Assembly (NCBI RefSeq): GCF_028640845.1
Contig: NC_080546.1
Location: 19,809,020 to 19,873,019 of the forward strand
DNA: 64,000 nt
Direction of reading: 5' to 3'
Origin: Ahaetulla prasina
Lineage: Eukaryota; Chordata; Lepidosauria; Squamata; Colubridae
Of this stretch, positions 11,756 to 21,839 are shown piece by piece; the stretch's first letter is position 1; every line of letters starts with the position of its first letter. Position numbers and translations under genes: made by a program. Below the pieces are notes generated by a model, which saw only the letters and a program-made list of their open reading frames with translations, ran no database searches and was not told the origin of the DNA.

Positions 11756-11875
11756 CTCTAGCAGAGTGTGTGCTTTGGGCTATTCTGTGTACGGTATTTA
11801 TATGGTGCCTGGTTGTGTGTGGCTTTTTAGTTGTCTATTGGGGGTGTTAATGGCCAGCTATTCAGTGGTTGATTG

Positions 11876-12495
11876 TGTCATGTCCCCCTCCCCCTCCAAC
11901 GACCGGGTCTGGAAAGTCTGTATCAAGCGTGGCCACGAAGCCTCTGCAGCTTTGCTAAATTCCTTTCAGGTTTCTCAGGGCAGGCAGGAATCCAAGGTGT
12001 GACTTCAGCAAACCAGATGAGACTTTGATTGACTCAAATTGCTTGACTCAAGCTGGACTTTTATATAGGCCATGGGGTGTGGCTCCATGACTCAGTACTT
12101 ATCCAGGCCTGCCCCTCCCTTCCTTCTGCTGACGTCGCCTCTCAGATCTCCAGAAGCGAGGATCCTCCCACTTTAGATTGTCTTCTGCTGTTTGAGAAAG
12201 GGAGGGGTCGGAAGGAGCAGGCCCGGGCAATTCCAATCCATGGCTGACTTCCTCTGATGGCCGCGTTTGAGTGAGGTTTGTTTGTTCATTCCTGACATCC
12301 CCTCCAGGCATGGGGCCAGGGCTGGGGGCTGGAGGCATGCCAGGCCGTTCCTCTTCATTATCAGACTCTGAATCTGATAGCAGGCCCGGCAGGAGATGGG
12401 AGGGGCCCGGCTGAGGAGAGGAGGGAGGACAAGGCAGGCCCAGCAGGAGATGGGAGGGGCCCGGCTGAGGAGAGGAGGGAGGATGAGGCACAACA
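11876..12495 (-). mobile_element. solo LTR, family A copy 2
   Basis: Ends TGTCATGTCC and CACAACA, with flanks gattg (11871-11875) and ggttg (12496-12500), 4 of 5 matching. In minus sense: U3 open frame, CCACACCCCA box, TATATAAA, then R/U5 with a TGACTTCAGCAAAC-like segment shared with the other copies. U3 carries a roughly 48-bp duplication (two copies of gaggagaggagggaggac/tgaggca on the plus strand, about 12410-12490). It sits between the arms of a Penelope-like remnant. Confidence 0.8.
12099..12494 (-). other. open frame in the U3 of LTR family A, copy 2
   Basis: Same frame as in the other copies: Val-Val-Pro at the LTR start, PPSSPQPGPS twice because of the local duplication, an acidic SDSESDNEEE stretch, then EDPRFWRSERRRQQKEGRG and a stop. 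About 131 codons are open. The duplication keeps the frame, which hints that it arose while the frame still mattered, but this could be chance. Confidence 0.5.
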
Positions 12496-12611
12496 GGTTG
12501 CTGTTTCCTTGTGCTGCCAAGCCAATACCTACTAAGTACTTGATAAGATGGTGGAAAATCAGCACTCTTGTTGACTGACATAGCTCACAGCACACACTCT
12601 ACTACAGAAAA

Positions 12612-12690
12612 GTTTCCTGAGGATGGATTCCAGCACAAATCCGAAAACTCGAAAGACAAAACGCCTGTTCCTGGTGACCGACCCAGATTA
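12612..12690 (+). mobile_element. Penelope-like remnant, forward arm (family 3)
   Basis: Contains CTGAGGA (12617-12623), a short hairpin GGATT...AATCC, and GAAAAC (12643-12648), followed by a segment ending gtgaccgacccagatta. It is the inverse of 11670-11755. Assignment to Penelope-like elements rests on similarity of layout to the better copies at 15310-17010 and 59240-59900. Confidence 0.4.
12617..12648 (+). ncRNA. hammerhead-like core (degenerate)
   Basis: CUGAGGA, stem II (GGAUU with AAUCC) and GAAAA follow the order of the hammerhead core CUGANGA - stem II - GAAA. The flanking stem was not resolved and activity is not implied. Confidence 0.35.
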
Positions 12691-12730
12691 GAACTTCATT
12701 GTACATTAGCAGTATCATATTCATAGGTAT

Positions 12731-13153
12731 TGTTGGAAGAAATAATCATCCGGTTCAGGTCCAAGCTGGGTGAAAGGGTGGATGGAGGGTGATTGGAAAA
12801 AGGGTCCATTTATTGATGAACAGAAGCAGAACCAATGTGGTCCTGTTCATTAATAAATAGACCTTCTTTCCAATCAGCCTCCCACATCCCCATGGAGGCT
12901 GCTTGGAAAGATGGTTTAATAATGAAGCAGAACCACCAAGAACATGGTTCTGGTGCATCTGACCACATGGAGTTAAGAGTGGGGGGGGTATTTATACCTT
13001 CTCTTAGGATTTGCACTTGAACTTCCTGTTTGTTCAAGAACATGTATTCTATTGGTTGTTGTCAGACTCCCATGGGGAGCAATATTCTGCTTTTTTAATA
13101 TTTCTCAAAATATTTTATTGTTCTAGGAGAGGGTTGGATGCTAACTTTCTACA
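12731..13153 (-). mobile_element. solo LTR, family E copy 1
   Basis: Plus strand runs from TGTTGGAAGAAATAATC to GCTAACTTTCTACA. The 4-bp flank GTAT is duplicated (12727-12730, 13154-13157). In minus sense it starts TGTAGAAAGTTAGC, has a TATAAATA-like box (plus tatttata, about 12990), and ends TTCTTCCAACA. A 4-bp duplication fits gammaretrovirus-like (ERV1) integration; the copies at 41580-42481 and 42715-43421 belong to the same family. Confidence 0.75.
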
Positions 13154-13294
13154 GTATACACATCTAATGAACTTATAAAAAAGCCTGCTATGTTTTTTAC
13201 CACAACACAAAAAAGATATTGACACCCTAGAAAGTGTATAAAGAAGGAGGCTAAACCATATGATAAATGATTGATGTATGTAGGTATGTCTACT

Positions 13295-13645
13295 CTAACA
13301 AAGAGAAGGATTGGGGTGATATGATAGCAGTTTTCAAGTACTTGAAGGGTTGTCATAATGAAGAGAGGGGGGTCAATCTATTCTCCAAACACCTGAGGAC
13401 AAGACAAGTAACAAGAAGAAGGTAACTAAAAAAAGAGAGATCCAACCTAGAACTAAGAAGAAATTTCATGACACTGAGAACAATTCATCACCGGAACAGC
13501 TTATCACTAGAACTTGTGAGTGCTCCGTCACTGGAGATTTTTTAAGAAGAGAATGGCCAGCCGTTTGCCCCTAATGATACAGGGTCTCCTGCTTAGTCTA
13601 GAACACGTCCAAGATCCCTTCCAATACAATTATTCTATATTCTAT
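13295..13645 (+). mobile_element. CR1 3' region
   Basis: Contains the conserved end of CR1 ORF2 and its 3' UTR: 'ttcaagtacttgaaggg', 'gaggggggtcaatctattc', 'gaagaaatttcatgacactg', 'tttttaagaagagaatgg', then 'gtccaagatcccttcca' and an ATTCTATATTCTATG tail. Stops and gaps make it non-coding. Confidence 0.8.
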
Positions 13646-13954
13646 GAATCCTTGTCAAAATTTATTAGGAAATGTATTTGGAACTACTATTTGGAGTGAA
13701 CCTATACAAGTGGTTGTTAGGAATCGAACTGACGGAACTTAAATCACTCAGTGAAAGTCAATATTTGCAGTGGTAACTATAACATTTCCTTGGCCCTTTT
13801 AAATTCTGGGGAGGCAAAATAGAAGGGCGTTAAAATTCTTGGAAAAAAGTGTTTAACTCATGCTTTGCCTACTTTTTGTTTTTCTATTCCACCTGGAGGT
13901 CTCTCATCCCCAGAAAGACCTATATATTTTCAGTAAAAATGCCATTATTTACAA

Positions 13955-14070
13955 TTTTTTTTTAATTTGCATTTATATCCCACCCTTCTCCAAAGGCTCA
14001 GGGCGGCTTACACTATGTTAACAATAGTCTTCATTCTATTTGTATATTTATATACAAAGTCAACTTATTG
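13955..14070 (-). mobile_element. SINE 3' fragment (CCGCCCTGAGCC tail type)
   Basis: The words tttgcatttatatccc, cagggcggcttacactatg and tatatacaaagtcaactta are the 3' half, in minus sense, of the SINE seen complete at 43949-44207. The tRNA-like head is missing. Confidence 0.65.
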
Positions 14071-15230
14071 ACATCTTTTCAACAAGTTTCAAGATTTTTA
14101 AGCCAGTTATTTCTGCTGTATTTATTATCTTCCTTTGTTACCTGTACAATAACACAAGTAGCTGTATGCCACAAAGCTAGACTAAATTTTTCTCAAGACA
14201 ATTTTAAAAAACCCCACGTCAGTTGTATCATATTAGAGAAATGTTCAAGAGTGCCATGTTATTTTCTCCTTTCTTTGAAAAGCAGATCTTTTCAACTCTC
14301 TGAATTGCAAATGTGGTTTGTTGTATGACATGCAGAAGTGGTTTTGAAGAAACCCAAACCCAAATATCCCCTGGGCATGTTGGATTGCTTGCATAATTCT
14401 TCGGTTCTAGCACAAAACATTTCCTTCTTAGAAGTTACAATGTGCCAATAGTCAAGGAAATTTAATATTTTTAGAGGAAGATTCCCCCCCCCATATAAAC
14501 AGCGCATACCATAGCTGGGACTTATTAAAGGCATAAGTTTGGAAGCCAGATATGCAATTTCTAATCTTAGCACCATCACTGATGCTGCATATTCTCCTGA
14601 GTATAAATATACATCTTAATCTTTATGCTTTGTTTCACGTTCGGTTGAAGTTAATGTACTGATATATGCAAATTCCTCTGAAGCTTTGACGTCTTTTAAA
14701 ATGACTTGAAGAGAAATGAATGACCGTGCAGAACAATTGACCTCTTCATGGAAAAAGACTGAAAGCACCACAGTGAGCCAAAAAAATACAGTTCCAGCTG
14801 ACCAGGGAAGTCACAGTTTATCTTTTCAATTTCACTGCTATTAAGTTTTCTCATTTGTCAAGTCTGTTCTTTCCTTGAAGAGAAAATGGCTGTTTCTTGA
14901 AAAAGGATGCCTTGTTTGTTTGTTTTTTTATTTAATCCATATAACACTCAGAGATTCGTCTATTTACTCTCTGTGATATGGGGACCCATTTATTACACTG
15001 AGATGTTCAGGAGTGGTATTGACTTACTTTCCCTACCGGTTCTCAAATGTCAGCGCGCGCTCACGCATGCGCCCGGCCTTCTGCACATGCGCTTTGCTCA
15101 CACATGCGCCTTCCATGCATGCGCCCGGCCTCAAAAAAAAAAAAAAAAGGGTGGGGCACCAGCGTGCCTTTGTCCCTGTCCTAATGTTCCCTTTATTTGT
15201 ATTCATTTTATGTATTCAATTCATGCTTAT

Positions 15231-15233
<3 letters not shown>

Positions 15234-15300
<67 letters not shown>
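15234..15300. repeat. (AT)n microsatellite
   Basis: About 33 uninterrupted AT units between the LINE 3' UTR and the end of the Penelope-like arm. Confidence 0.97.
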
Positions 15301-15305
<5 letters not shown>

Positions 15306-15309
15306 TTCT

Positions 15310-16420
15310 GAGGTTTTCGCGGGTGTTTGTATGTAGGTCTGTGGTTATTCGGGTTTTCTCCCACGTAAAATTGGAAGTGTCTTCGCGGCGTTTCGAAGTC
15401 TCATTCGTCATCTTCAGGCTTCAACCGTGCTTCTGGGAGCAATGTGTGATCGCAGCTGTTTCTTCCTTTTAACTGCTAGTGGGGTTTGAACTGATTGGGT
15501 GGGAGCTTGGCTGTGCTCTGATTGGATGGGGGTTGTGCTCTGATTGGCTGGGGTGTGTCCTGTGTTGGTGGGGGCTTGGTTGTGCTCAGTTTAGTCTGTG
15601 TTGCAGGGGGATTTGAGCTGGTGAGCTGCATAGCTGTTGTTTGGCTTTGTGGTCGTGCTACATCTTCATAGTGGGTGTCAGTCTGCTGCATGTATGGATT
15701 GGAGGGGTTTGAAATGGCTAATGTTGCAGCTGCGGTCTGGCTTCTGGTCCTTGGTCGTGCTTCATGATCAGTGTGGGTTTGGGTCTGCTTTCTGGGTGGA
15801 TGTGGTGGTGACATCCTGTGTGGACCTCGTGAGTGTGGGTCTGGTGTCATTCCTCGTGTTAGGGACTCGTTTGTCAATAAGGCGGGTTTCCAAATGGCTG
15901 GTAGGCGGAGGTGTCATCTCGTTTGTTCATGTTGTGTGGGCGTTTTCTATCTCAATGGCTTCTCTGATTATTCTGTTGTTAAAGTGTTCAGTTTTGGCGA
16001 TAGTTCTGGTCTTTTAAAGTCAATATAGTGTCCTGTGACTTTAAAGTGTTGGACCAGGAAAGTTAGTTCCTCTTTTGAATGAGTTCTTGTGTTCTTCAAT
16101 CGTGCACTTATTCTTCTGTTGGTTTGTCCAATGTATGTGGTGGGGCAGGCGGTGCATGGGATTTCATATACTCCTTGATTTTCTAACTCAATTTTGTCTT
16201 TGGGGTTTCTTAGGATGGTGGATATTTTTGGTTTGTGCAGAATGCTGTCTTGATGTTATGTTTGTGGAGGATCTTGCTGATTCTGTCTGTGGTGCCATAT
16301 GGGAGGAGCTGTCCACAAACACTTGCTCTCTGTCAGTGGGGGTTCATTAGATCAACCATCCTGGAATCCAGATGTTGAAGTGATGTAGTTCGTAGGTGAA
16401 TGTCAGCTAACATTTGCTGA
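15310..16420 (-). pseudogene. Penelope-like element with GIY-YIG endonuclease, arm A
   Basis: In minus sense, 16080-16200 encodes a GIY-YIG nuclease start: GVYEIPC, then TTYIGQT, an Arg-rich helix (NRRISARL), and 'VQHFKVTGHYIDF'. This domain is the target-nicking module at the C terminus of Penelope-like elements, placed after a telomerase-related reverse transcriptase that is missing here. Downstream the frame shifts ('IIREAIEIE' is in another frame) and continues as a Thr/Pro-rich tail to about 15476. A hammerhead-like core follows at 15390-15417. The unit faces a second, inverted copy at 16432-17010. Confidence 0.7.
15390..15417 (-). ncRNA. hammerhead-like core of arm A
   Basis: In minus sense: CTGAAGA (15411-15417), a short spacer, and GAAAC (15390-15394). 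Compared with arm B, three bases that complete stem II are missing, so this copy is probably inactive. Confidence 0.4.
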
Positions 16421-16736
16421 GATATCCAGTGTGCGATGGACAAACAACAGAAGTGCTCATTGAACTCAGAGGAACAATCCTGGTCCAACACTTTAAAGTC
16501 ACAGGACACGATATTGACTTTAAAAGACCAGAACTATCGCCAAAACTGAACACTTTAACAACAGAATAATCAGAGAAGCCATTGAGATAGAAAACGCCCA
16601 CACAGCATGAACAAACGAGATGATACCTCCGCCTACCAGCCATTTGGAAACCCGCCTTATTGACAAACGAGTCCCTAACACGAGGAATGACACCAGACCC
16701 ACACTCACGAGGTCCACACAGGATGTCACCACCACA

Positions 16737-16836
16737 TCCAATCAGAGCACAAAAACCCACATCCAATCAGAGCACAAAAACCCACATCCAATCAGAGCAC
16801 AAAAAAACCCACATCCAATCAGAGCACAGCCAAGCT
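16737..16836 (+). repeat. 25-bp tandem repeat in arm B
   Basis: CCAATCAGAGCACAAAAACC... is repeated about four times, with one unit carrying two extra A. The matching part of arm A has diverged units (tgctctgattgg), so the array expanded within this copy. CCAAT boxes recur in each unit, which may be incidental. Confidence 0.85.
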
Positions 16837-16926
16837 CCCACCCAATCAGTTCAAACCCCCACTAGCAATTAAAAAGGAAGAAACAGCTGCAATCACACAT
16901 TGCTCTCAGAAGCACGAAGCTGAAGC

Positions 16927-16957
16927 CTGAAGATGATGAATGAGACTTCGTCGAAAC
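16927..16957 (+). ncRNA. hammerhead-like core of arm B
   Basis: CUGAAGA (16927-16933), stem II formed by GAUGAA and UUCGUC with loop UGAGAC, and GAAAC (16953-16957). Spacing and order fit the hammerhead core. Such ribozymes are known in Penelope-like elements. The cleavage-site strand and stem I/III were not resolved by eye. Confidence 0.5.
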
Positions 16958-17011
16958 GTCGCCAAGACACTTCCAATTTTATGCGGGAGAAAACCCGAAT
17001 AACCAAAGACC

Positions 17012-17012
<1 letters not shown>

Positions 17013-17045
<33 letters not shown>

Positions 17046-17070
17046 CATACATACATATATATATATATAT
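17013..17070. repeat. (TACA)n then (TA)n microsatellite
   Basis: About ten TACA units followed by a short TA run, at the outer end of arm B. Confidence 0.95.
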
Positions 17071-17289
17071 AAACTTAATATGTACTTGTCAAATAAATAA
17101 ATAGAAATAAATAGAAAAATGTGCCTAAATAGGATGGCATAGAGCCGGGACTGGTGGGCAGGCCCACCCATGATTTCCGCTACCGGTTCGGGTGAACTAG
17201 TCCGAACCAGCTGAATACCTCCTCTGGTGGAACCCACCGGTTCACCTGAACCAGTCCTAACTGGCTGAATGCCTCCTCTGGTGGGGATT

Positions 17290-18085
17290 ATTCAGAAAGC
17301 CATGCTAAATATCCTGGCATTGTGTGTGAAGTCTCCTGTGACAGTTATCTGTAATAATAGGGAATATATGTTCAGTCATAACTCTAGAATACTTCAGTGT
17401 AATGTTCTTAAGATGTTACATTAACCTCATTTTTCTTCCAGTTATTATGTGTCTTTTCCTAAAGTAGGCTCAATACCCACAGAGAACTTTCAATAGTGCA
17501 GAATATTAAGTACTTTTTTTGTTTCTAATAGTACCAGAGAAAGAATTCATCACTCTATAATGTAATACTCAGAAGGGCAATAAAAATTACCCCAGATAGT
17601 ACAGATTCTAATAGAGAAACCATCTGACGCTCAGAAAGAGTGAAGGTGATGGATTCATTAAGTCCGACTCCTTTGATGAGGGTATGTCGGCTTTTGATCT
17701 TCAGAGGCTTTTATTCTAAGTCTGAATTAGGAAGTGGCCAGGGGAAACTTGAGCCCAAGCACAAATGAGAAAGGCTAAATCAACACTCAAGTCTTGTTTA
17801 CAAAAAAACAAAAAAACAGTTATATGAAATTATAATTCTGTGCCTTCCTCTAACTATAATTTATTTATTACTTATTTAAAAAGAAATCAAAGCTCTACAG
17901 ATTCTCTATCCCAATGAAACTGTTTTAATGCCAACATATTATTATTTGAGTAGCACAGATTGTAAGGTAGAAGTCAAGTCCTCAAGTCAAACTCAGCCCT
18001 TGTTGGCTACATGGAGATACCATATAAACTCTTGATATTAATAAGAAATGGTTTTTAGCATGTCTTTCAGTTCCCAGACTAGCCT
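17290..18085. other. AT-rich stretch, nothing recognised
   Basis: No repeat, exon or RNA gene could be supported. Confidence 0.45.
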
Positions 18086-18089
18086 GCAG

Positions 18090-18225
18090 CAGTATTTCTC
18101 ATCTTTGACTACTTGAGGATGTGTGGAGTTCAACTCCCAGAAATCCTCAGCCAGATTTTGCTGATTGAGGAATTCTGGAAGTTGAAGTCCACACATCTTC
18201 AAGTTGCCAAAGTTGAGGAACACTG
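18090..18225. mobile_element. short palindromic hAT MITE (ACTTCAACTCCCAG family)
   Basis: The left half (gtgtggagttcaactcccag) and right half (ttgaagtccacacatcttc) are inverse copies. Ends CAGTATTTCTC and GAGGAACACTG; flanks gcctgcag (18082-18089) and acctacag (18226-18233) match at 6 of 8. Related copies: 33442-33576, 36343-36435, 48006-48715 and 54912-55034. Confidence 0.7.
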
Positions 18226-18239
18226 ACCTACAGCTTTTT

Positions 18240-20280
18240 AAAAAAAAACAACAACAGTTTATTTATAAATTTTCTCTTTATGTACGTAAGTGCTTTGTGA
18301 ACAGCGTATTGTCTGGAGAAATTTGCTTACATAATAGTACTTTTCCAATTCCTAATTTCTACTTCTATTATCCAACCATTGATAAAAAAAGCCCCGCGTT
18401 TGAAACCATTCTGTGTCTTCTTTTTCTTTTATCTTTAATATCAGTCTGTCCATTTCTGAACAGTCTAGTATTTCTTTAATTACATCTTCTTCTATATGTG
18501 TTTCTTCATTTTTCCAGTGCTGTGCAAATACAATTCTTGTACGCTGTTAAAACATGTAATATTAAGTATATATTGCCTTTATCATACTTTTCTGGTACTA
18601 TACCTAACAGATATTTTCTGGCTTATAGTCGATATGGGGCTTTAACATTTTTTCTAACTATGTATGCATTTTTGTCCATTTTTAAAATTTGCTTTTGCGA
18701 ATGTCCACCATATATGCTTGGTAACTGGCCTACAGCTTTGATTAATTCTTGGTCGTCGCCCATCCAAGGATTTGATTGATACATGTTTCCTTCTTACAAT
18801 ATATAAATTTCACATTTATTTATAATATTCCCTCTGGTCTAACTTTCCCCAAAATTAAAAAGTGCCAGATGTAATTTCCTTTTCTTGTGGAAGTAACTCT
18901 TGCTACTTGATTGTTCTGGGTGCCTTTTTATCTTTTTCATTATCTCCGAACTTCCCAATGTAAAACGTGCTGAAAAGAACTGTACACACTACTCTCAGTA
19001 TGATGACACAATAGACTTTTATGTAAAGCTGTGACAATGCAAGTACTTTTACCTTCATTGTATTTCACAAAACTTCCAAAATAGATTTTTTTTTTCATAA
19101 TCATAATCTGGTGCAACATTTCCACTGAGTGTCCATGACTTTAATATTCCTCCTCTAGCTAATCAACTAACCTCAACATATACATAAAGTTTTGATGGCT
19201 CTTATAAACTGTTCTATTTCAATTTTTAACTGCATCTGCCGTTTTATTGCCCAACACTAATTTAGAGAAATCCCTTTATTGTGGCTTTCATGTCCATTTT
19301 CATCTGACCCACCTAAAGCTACTCCGTCTGGATTCAGCCTATATTAACATTCATTCCACTAAACAATTCCTGCAGTGCTACACCATTTAACACTGCTTAA
19401 TCAGGAATTAAATTACTGTGAAATCTTGAACAGTGATTCTCTTTGTACATACCGAAGAACATTTTGCATTAAAGCTAAGTAGAAACAGAATGAGAACAAA
19501 TTATTTCAATCTGGTCATTCTTAGAAGGTAATTTGGTTAAAACCACGACTTTCAGATTTCCCTTTTGATCAGTAAAAAAAAAAAAAAATCTTTGCTGACC
19601 TAAAGTGATTTGAATTAAGCCATGAATTAGAAAGAGTGATTTAGAAAATCTATACCATTTACTTTACTGTTTTATATGGGCAGTTCATTCTCATTGCAAT
19701 AGGGAGCACTTTTAGATTGGCTTGGCTGCTTCTATTGTAGAGGTTGGTAAAGGTGATTTGGAAAAATACCTGGAAAAGTATGACCAGGACAGATTGTGGA
19801 CACAGTGTCTGCTTTCTGGAAAAATAATCCCCCAAAAGAGAGGAGGAGGAGGATCATGGGATCCTTCATGAACTTCGTTATTTTCTTGCAGTTGTTTCAT
19901 TACCCAACAAGGTAATAACCTCAGTGCTGATGAGAAGATGAGGAGGAGGAGGAGGAGGAGGAAGATCTAGCTGTCAATAAAAAAATATGGCTATTTTCCC
20001 AGGCTCTGGGATAAAGCATATGTGAAACACTGGGTGGTTGATGTTATGTAATTTATTCAGACAAATGTATACCAACAAAAATCTTTCTAGAGTTGGTTGG
20101 TTTCCAAACCTATTAATCAAGCAAATAAACAAATTGCTTCATCCAGCACTTCTTACAAGCTTTTGTGTAGTCTGACATAATTTGTAACCTAAGTAATCTT
20201 TAAAAGCTTCTTCCAGGGAATATGTGGAAACTAACATCCCCAAGCCATATTTTGCTTTCCTAGATAAATATCCCTCAGTC
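18240..20280. other. AT-rich stretch, nothing firm
   Basis: Rich in TTT/AAA runs with a GGA repeat at 19937-19965. The piece 18370-19000 has the feel of an old minus-strand LINE, but I could not identify a motif. Confidence 0.4.
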
Positions 20281-20284
20281 TACA

Positions 20285-20345
20285 GAGATTGTCTACAGAG
20301 ATTTTCAGTCATCCAGTTCATGGTTGTCTCACAGGTGCTCTTGTC
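20285..20345 (-). mobile_element. Penelope-like remnant, inverted arm (family 2)
   Basis: The stretch 'agagattttcagtcatcca', 'ggttgtctcacaggtgct' matches the outer end of the element at 27476-28060. It faces a plus-strand arm at 21195-21375. Confidence 0.45.
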
Positions 20346-20514
20346 CCATCAGGGCAAAATTCAGCAGTCTATCTGCATTTGAAAGACAAAGGGCAATTTT
20401 TTGAAGACAGCAAAGTCCACATTTTGAACAGAGAGGACCTACTGGTTTGCAAGAGGGGTCAAAGGCCATCTATGTTAAAATTGAACAGCCCTCTCGACAG
20501 AGGGGAGCAGAGAC

Positions 20515-20853
20515 CAGTGGTGGGATTTAAACTCTTTTACTACTGGTTCTGTGGGTGTGGCTTGGTGGGCATGGAAGGGGAAGGATACTGCAAAATCTCC
20601 ATTTCCACCCCATTCCAGGGGAAGGATACTGTAAAATCCCCATTCCGTCCTCACTCCACTAATCTGCTTTCCAGCTCCGTTCTCCTGTGCAGAGCAACAA
20701 AAAAAGACCCAGCCAATCAGCTGGGACTTCGGAGGCAGCCAATAGATCGGGATGGGGCCAATCAGAGGTGGTATTTGCCAGTTCTCTGAACTACTCAAAA
20801 TTTCCGCTACTAGTTCGCCAGAACCGGTCAGAAGCGGCTGAATACTACCTCTG
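20515..20853. mobile_element. hAT MITE, CAGTGGTGG/ACCGGTT family
   Basis: Ends CAGTGGTGGGATTTAAACTC and GAATACTACCTCTG; flanks gcagagac and ggagggac match at 6 of 8. Inside are tactactggttctgtggg, two copies of 'aaggatactg.aaaatc' and the terminal ctgaactactcaaaatttcc. Confidence 0.75.
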
Positions 20854-20926
20854 GGAGGGACACAACTCCACCTATCTCCTGTTTACCACACAGCCCTTTT
20901 ATCAGTTTTTTTAATTTAATTTTAAT

Positions 20927-21195
20927 TTAATTTAATTTAATTTATTTACATTTATATCCCGCCCTTCTCCGAAGACTCAGGGTGGCTTACAGTGTATAAG
21001 GCAATAGTCTCATTCTATTTGTATATTTACAAAGTCAACTTATTGCCCCCCCAACAATCTGGGTCCTCATTTTACCTACCTTATAAAGGATGGAAGGCTG
21101 AGTCAACCTTGGGCCGGGCTTGAACCTGCAGTAATTGCAGGCTACTGTGTTCTAATAACAGGCTTCTTACCAGCCTGAGCTATCACGGCCCTTTA
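20927..21195 (-). mobile_element. tRNA-derived SINE (CCGCCCTGAGTC tail)
   Basis: A complete copy in minus sense: head gggccgtgatagctcagg (A box) near 21175-21192, B-box-like region gcttgaacctgcagtaa near 21118-21135, then the body and the tail 'gggcgggatataaatg' with AAATTAAATT. tRNA-derived, not a tRNA gene. Confidence 0.8.
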
Positions 21196-21375
21196 TTAAT
21201 AGTTCCAAGAAGATTCCACACTCATTTGGTCAGGGGACCTTGAGGGCACATATAAATCTCTAAGTGGCCTCAACAACTTTGTGAGAGAGTGCTAATGACC
21301 AAATGACTGCAGGGAATGTAAATCCTTCTATTCTTCATCATTCATACAGAACTGAAGAAGCTTCTTGATGAGAAG
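21195..21375 (+). mobile_element. Penelope-like remnant, forward arm (family 2)
   Basis: 'cacatataaatctctaagtg', 'ggaatgtaaatccttctattc' and 'actgaagaagcttcttgatg' match 27850-28010. The hammerhead-like CTGAAGA is at 21352-21358; GAAAC is altered (gtgact). Confidence 0.5.
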
Positions 21376-21830
21376 TGACTACACCAATTTCAGTCTGACC
21401 TAAGCACAATACATAAAATTACCTACCACAATGTTCTACCTGTCAATGACTATTTCAGCTTCAACGACAACAATACACGAGCAAATAATAGATACAAACT
21501 CAAGGTAAACCACTCCAAATTTGATTGCAGAAAATATGACTTCAATAACAGAGTGGTCAATGCCTGGAATGCACTACCTGACTCTGTAATTTCTTCCCCA
21601 AACCCCGAACACTTTAAGCTTAAACTGTCTACTGTTGACCTCACCCCATTCCTAAGAGGTCTGTAAGGGGTGTGCATAAGTGCACCTGCATGCCTACCGT
21701 CCCTGTTCTAATATTCCCTTTTTTACTTACTCTTTTCATGTATCCAAATTATGTTTATAGCTTTACCTGTTATCTTATATATGATTGACAAAATAAATAA
21801 ATATAAATAAATAAATAAAAAAAAACAAAG
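21376..21830 (+). pseudogene. LINE ORF2 C terminus and 3' UTR
   Basis: A short frame reads TRANNRYKL, then KYDFNNRVVNAWNALPD, a C-terminal block common to several CR1/L2/jockey-like LINEs, and stops near 21667. A 3' UTR (gtccctgttctaatattccc) and an AAATAAATAAATA tail follow. 5'-truncated. Confidence 0.65.
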
Positions 21831-21839
21831 CCCAGTTGC

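Larger units (their letters stand above)
16432..17010 (+). mobile_element. Penelope-like element, arm B (inverted partial copy)
   Basis: Starts inside the nuclease region (gatggacaaacaacagaag) and runs through the same tail as arm A to 'gagaaaacccgaataacc' next to a TACA repeat. It is an inverted partial copy of arm A, so transcripts across both arms could form a long double strand. Inverted or tandem partial copies are a known habit of Penelope-like elements. Confidence 0.7.
15145..17108 (+). mobile_element. LINE 3' end interrupted by a Penelope-like element
   Basis: 15155-15232 (gcaccagcgtgcc, ctaatgttccctttatttg, attcatgcttatcca) and 17072-17108 (tatgtacttgtcaaataaat) correspond to consecutive pieces of the LINE 3' UTR seen uninterrupted at about 21660-21820. 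The insertion between them is the Penelope-like unit plus flanking AT repeats. Confidence 0.55.
15009..17226. mobile_element. hAT MITE split by a 2-kb nested insertion
   Basis: Left part (15009-15125) has caggagtgg, ccctaccggttctc and CATGCGC-rich sequence; right part (17110-17226) has atagga tggcatagagccgg, gctaccggttcgg and gaatacctcctctg. The two halves join neatly when compared with the undivided relative at 62713-62950. The split is filled with a LINE 3' end that itself holds a Penelope-like element. No clear 8-bp flank remains. Confidence 0.65.

Noticed and set aside
16737..16836. CRISPR-like array
   Set aside because: The units are directly adjacent without unique spacers; it is a tandem repeat in a eukaryotic element.
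18370..19000. minus-strand L1 or other LINE
   Set aside because: No reverse-transcriptase or nuclease motif could be read in any frame.
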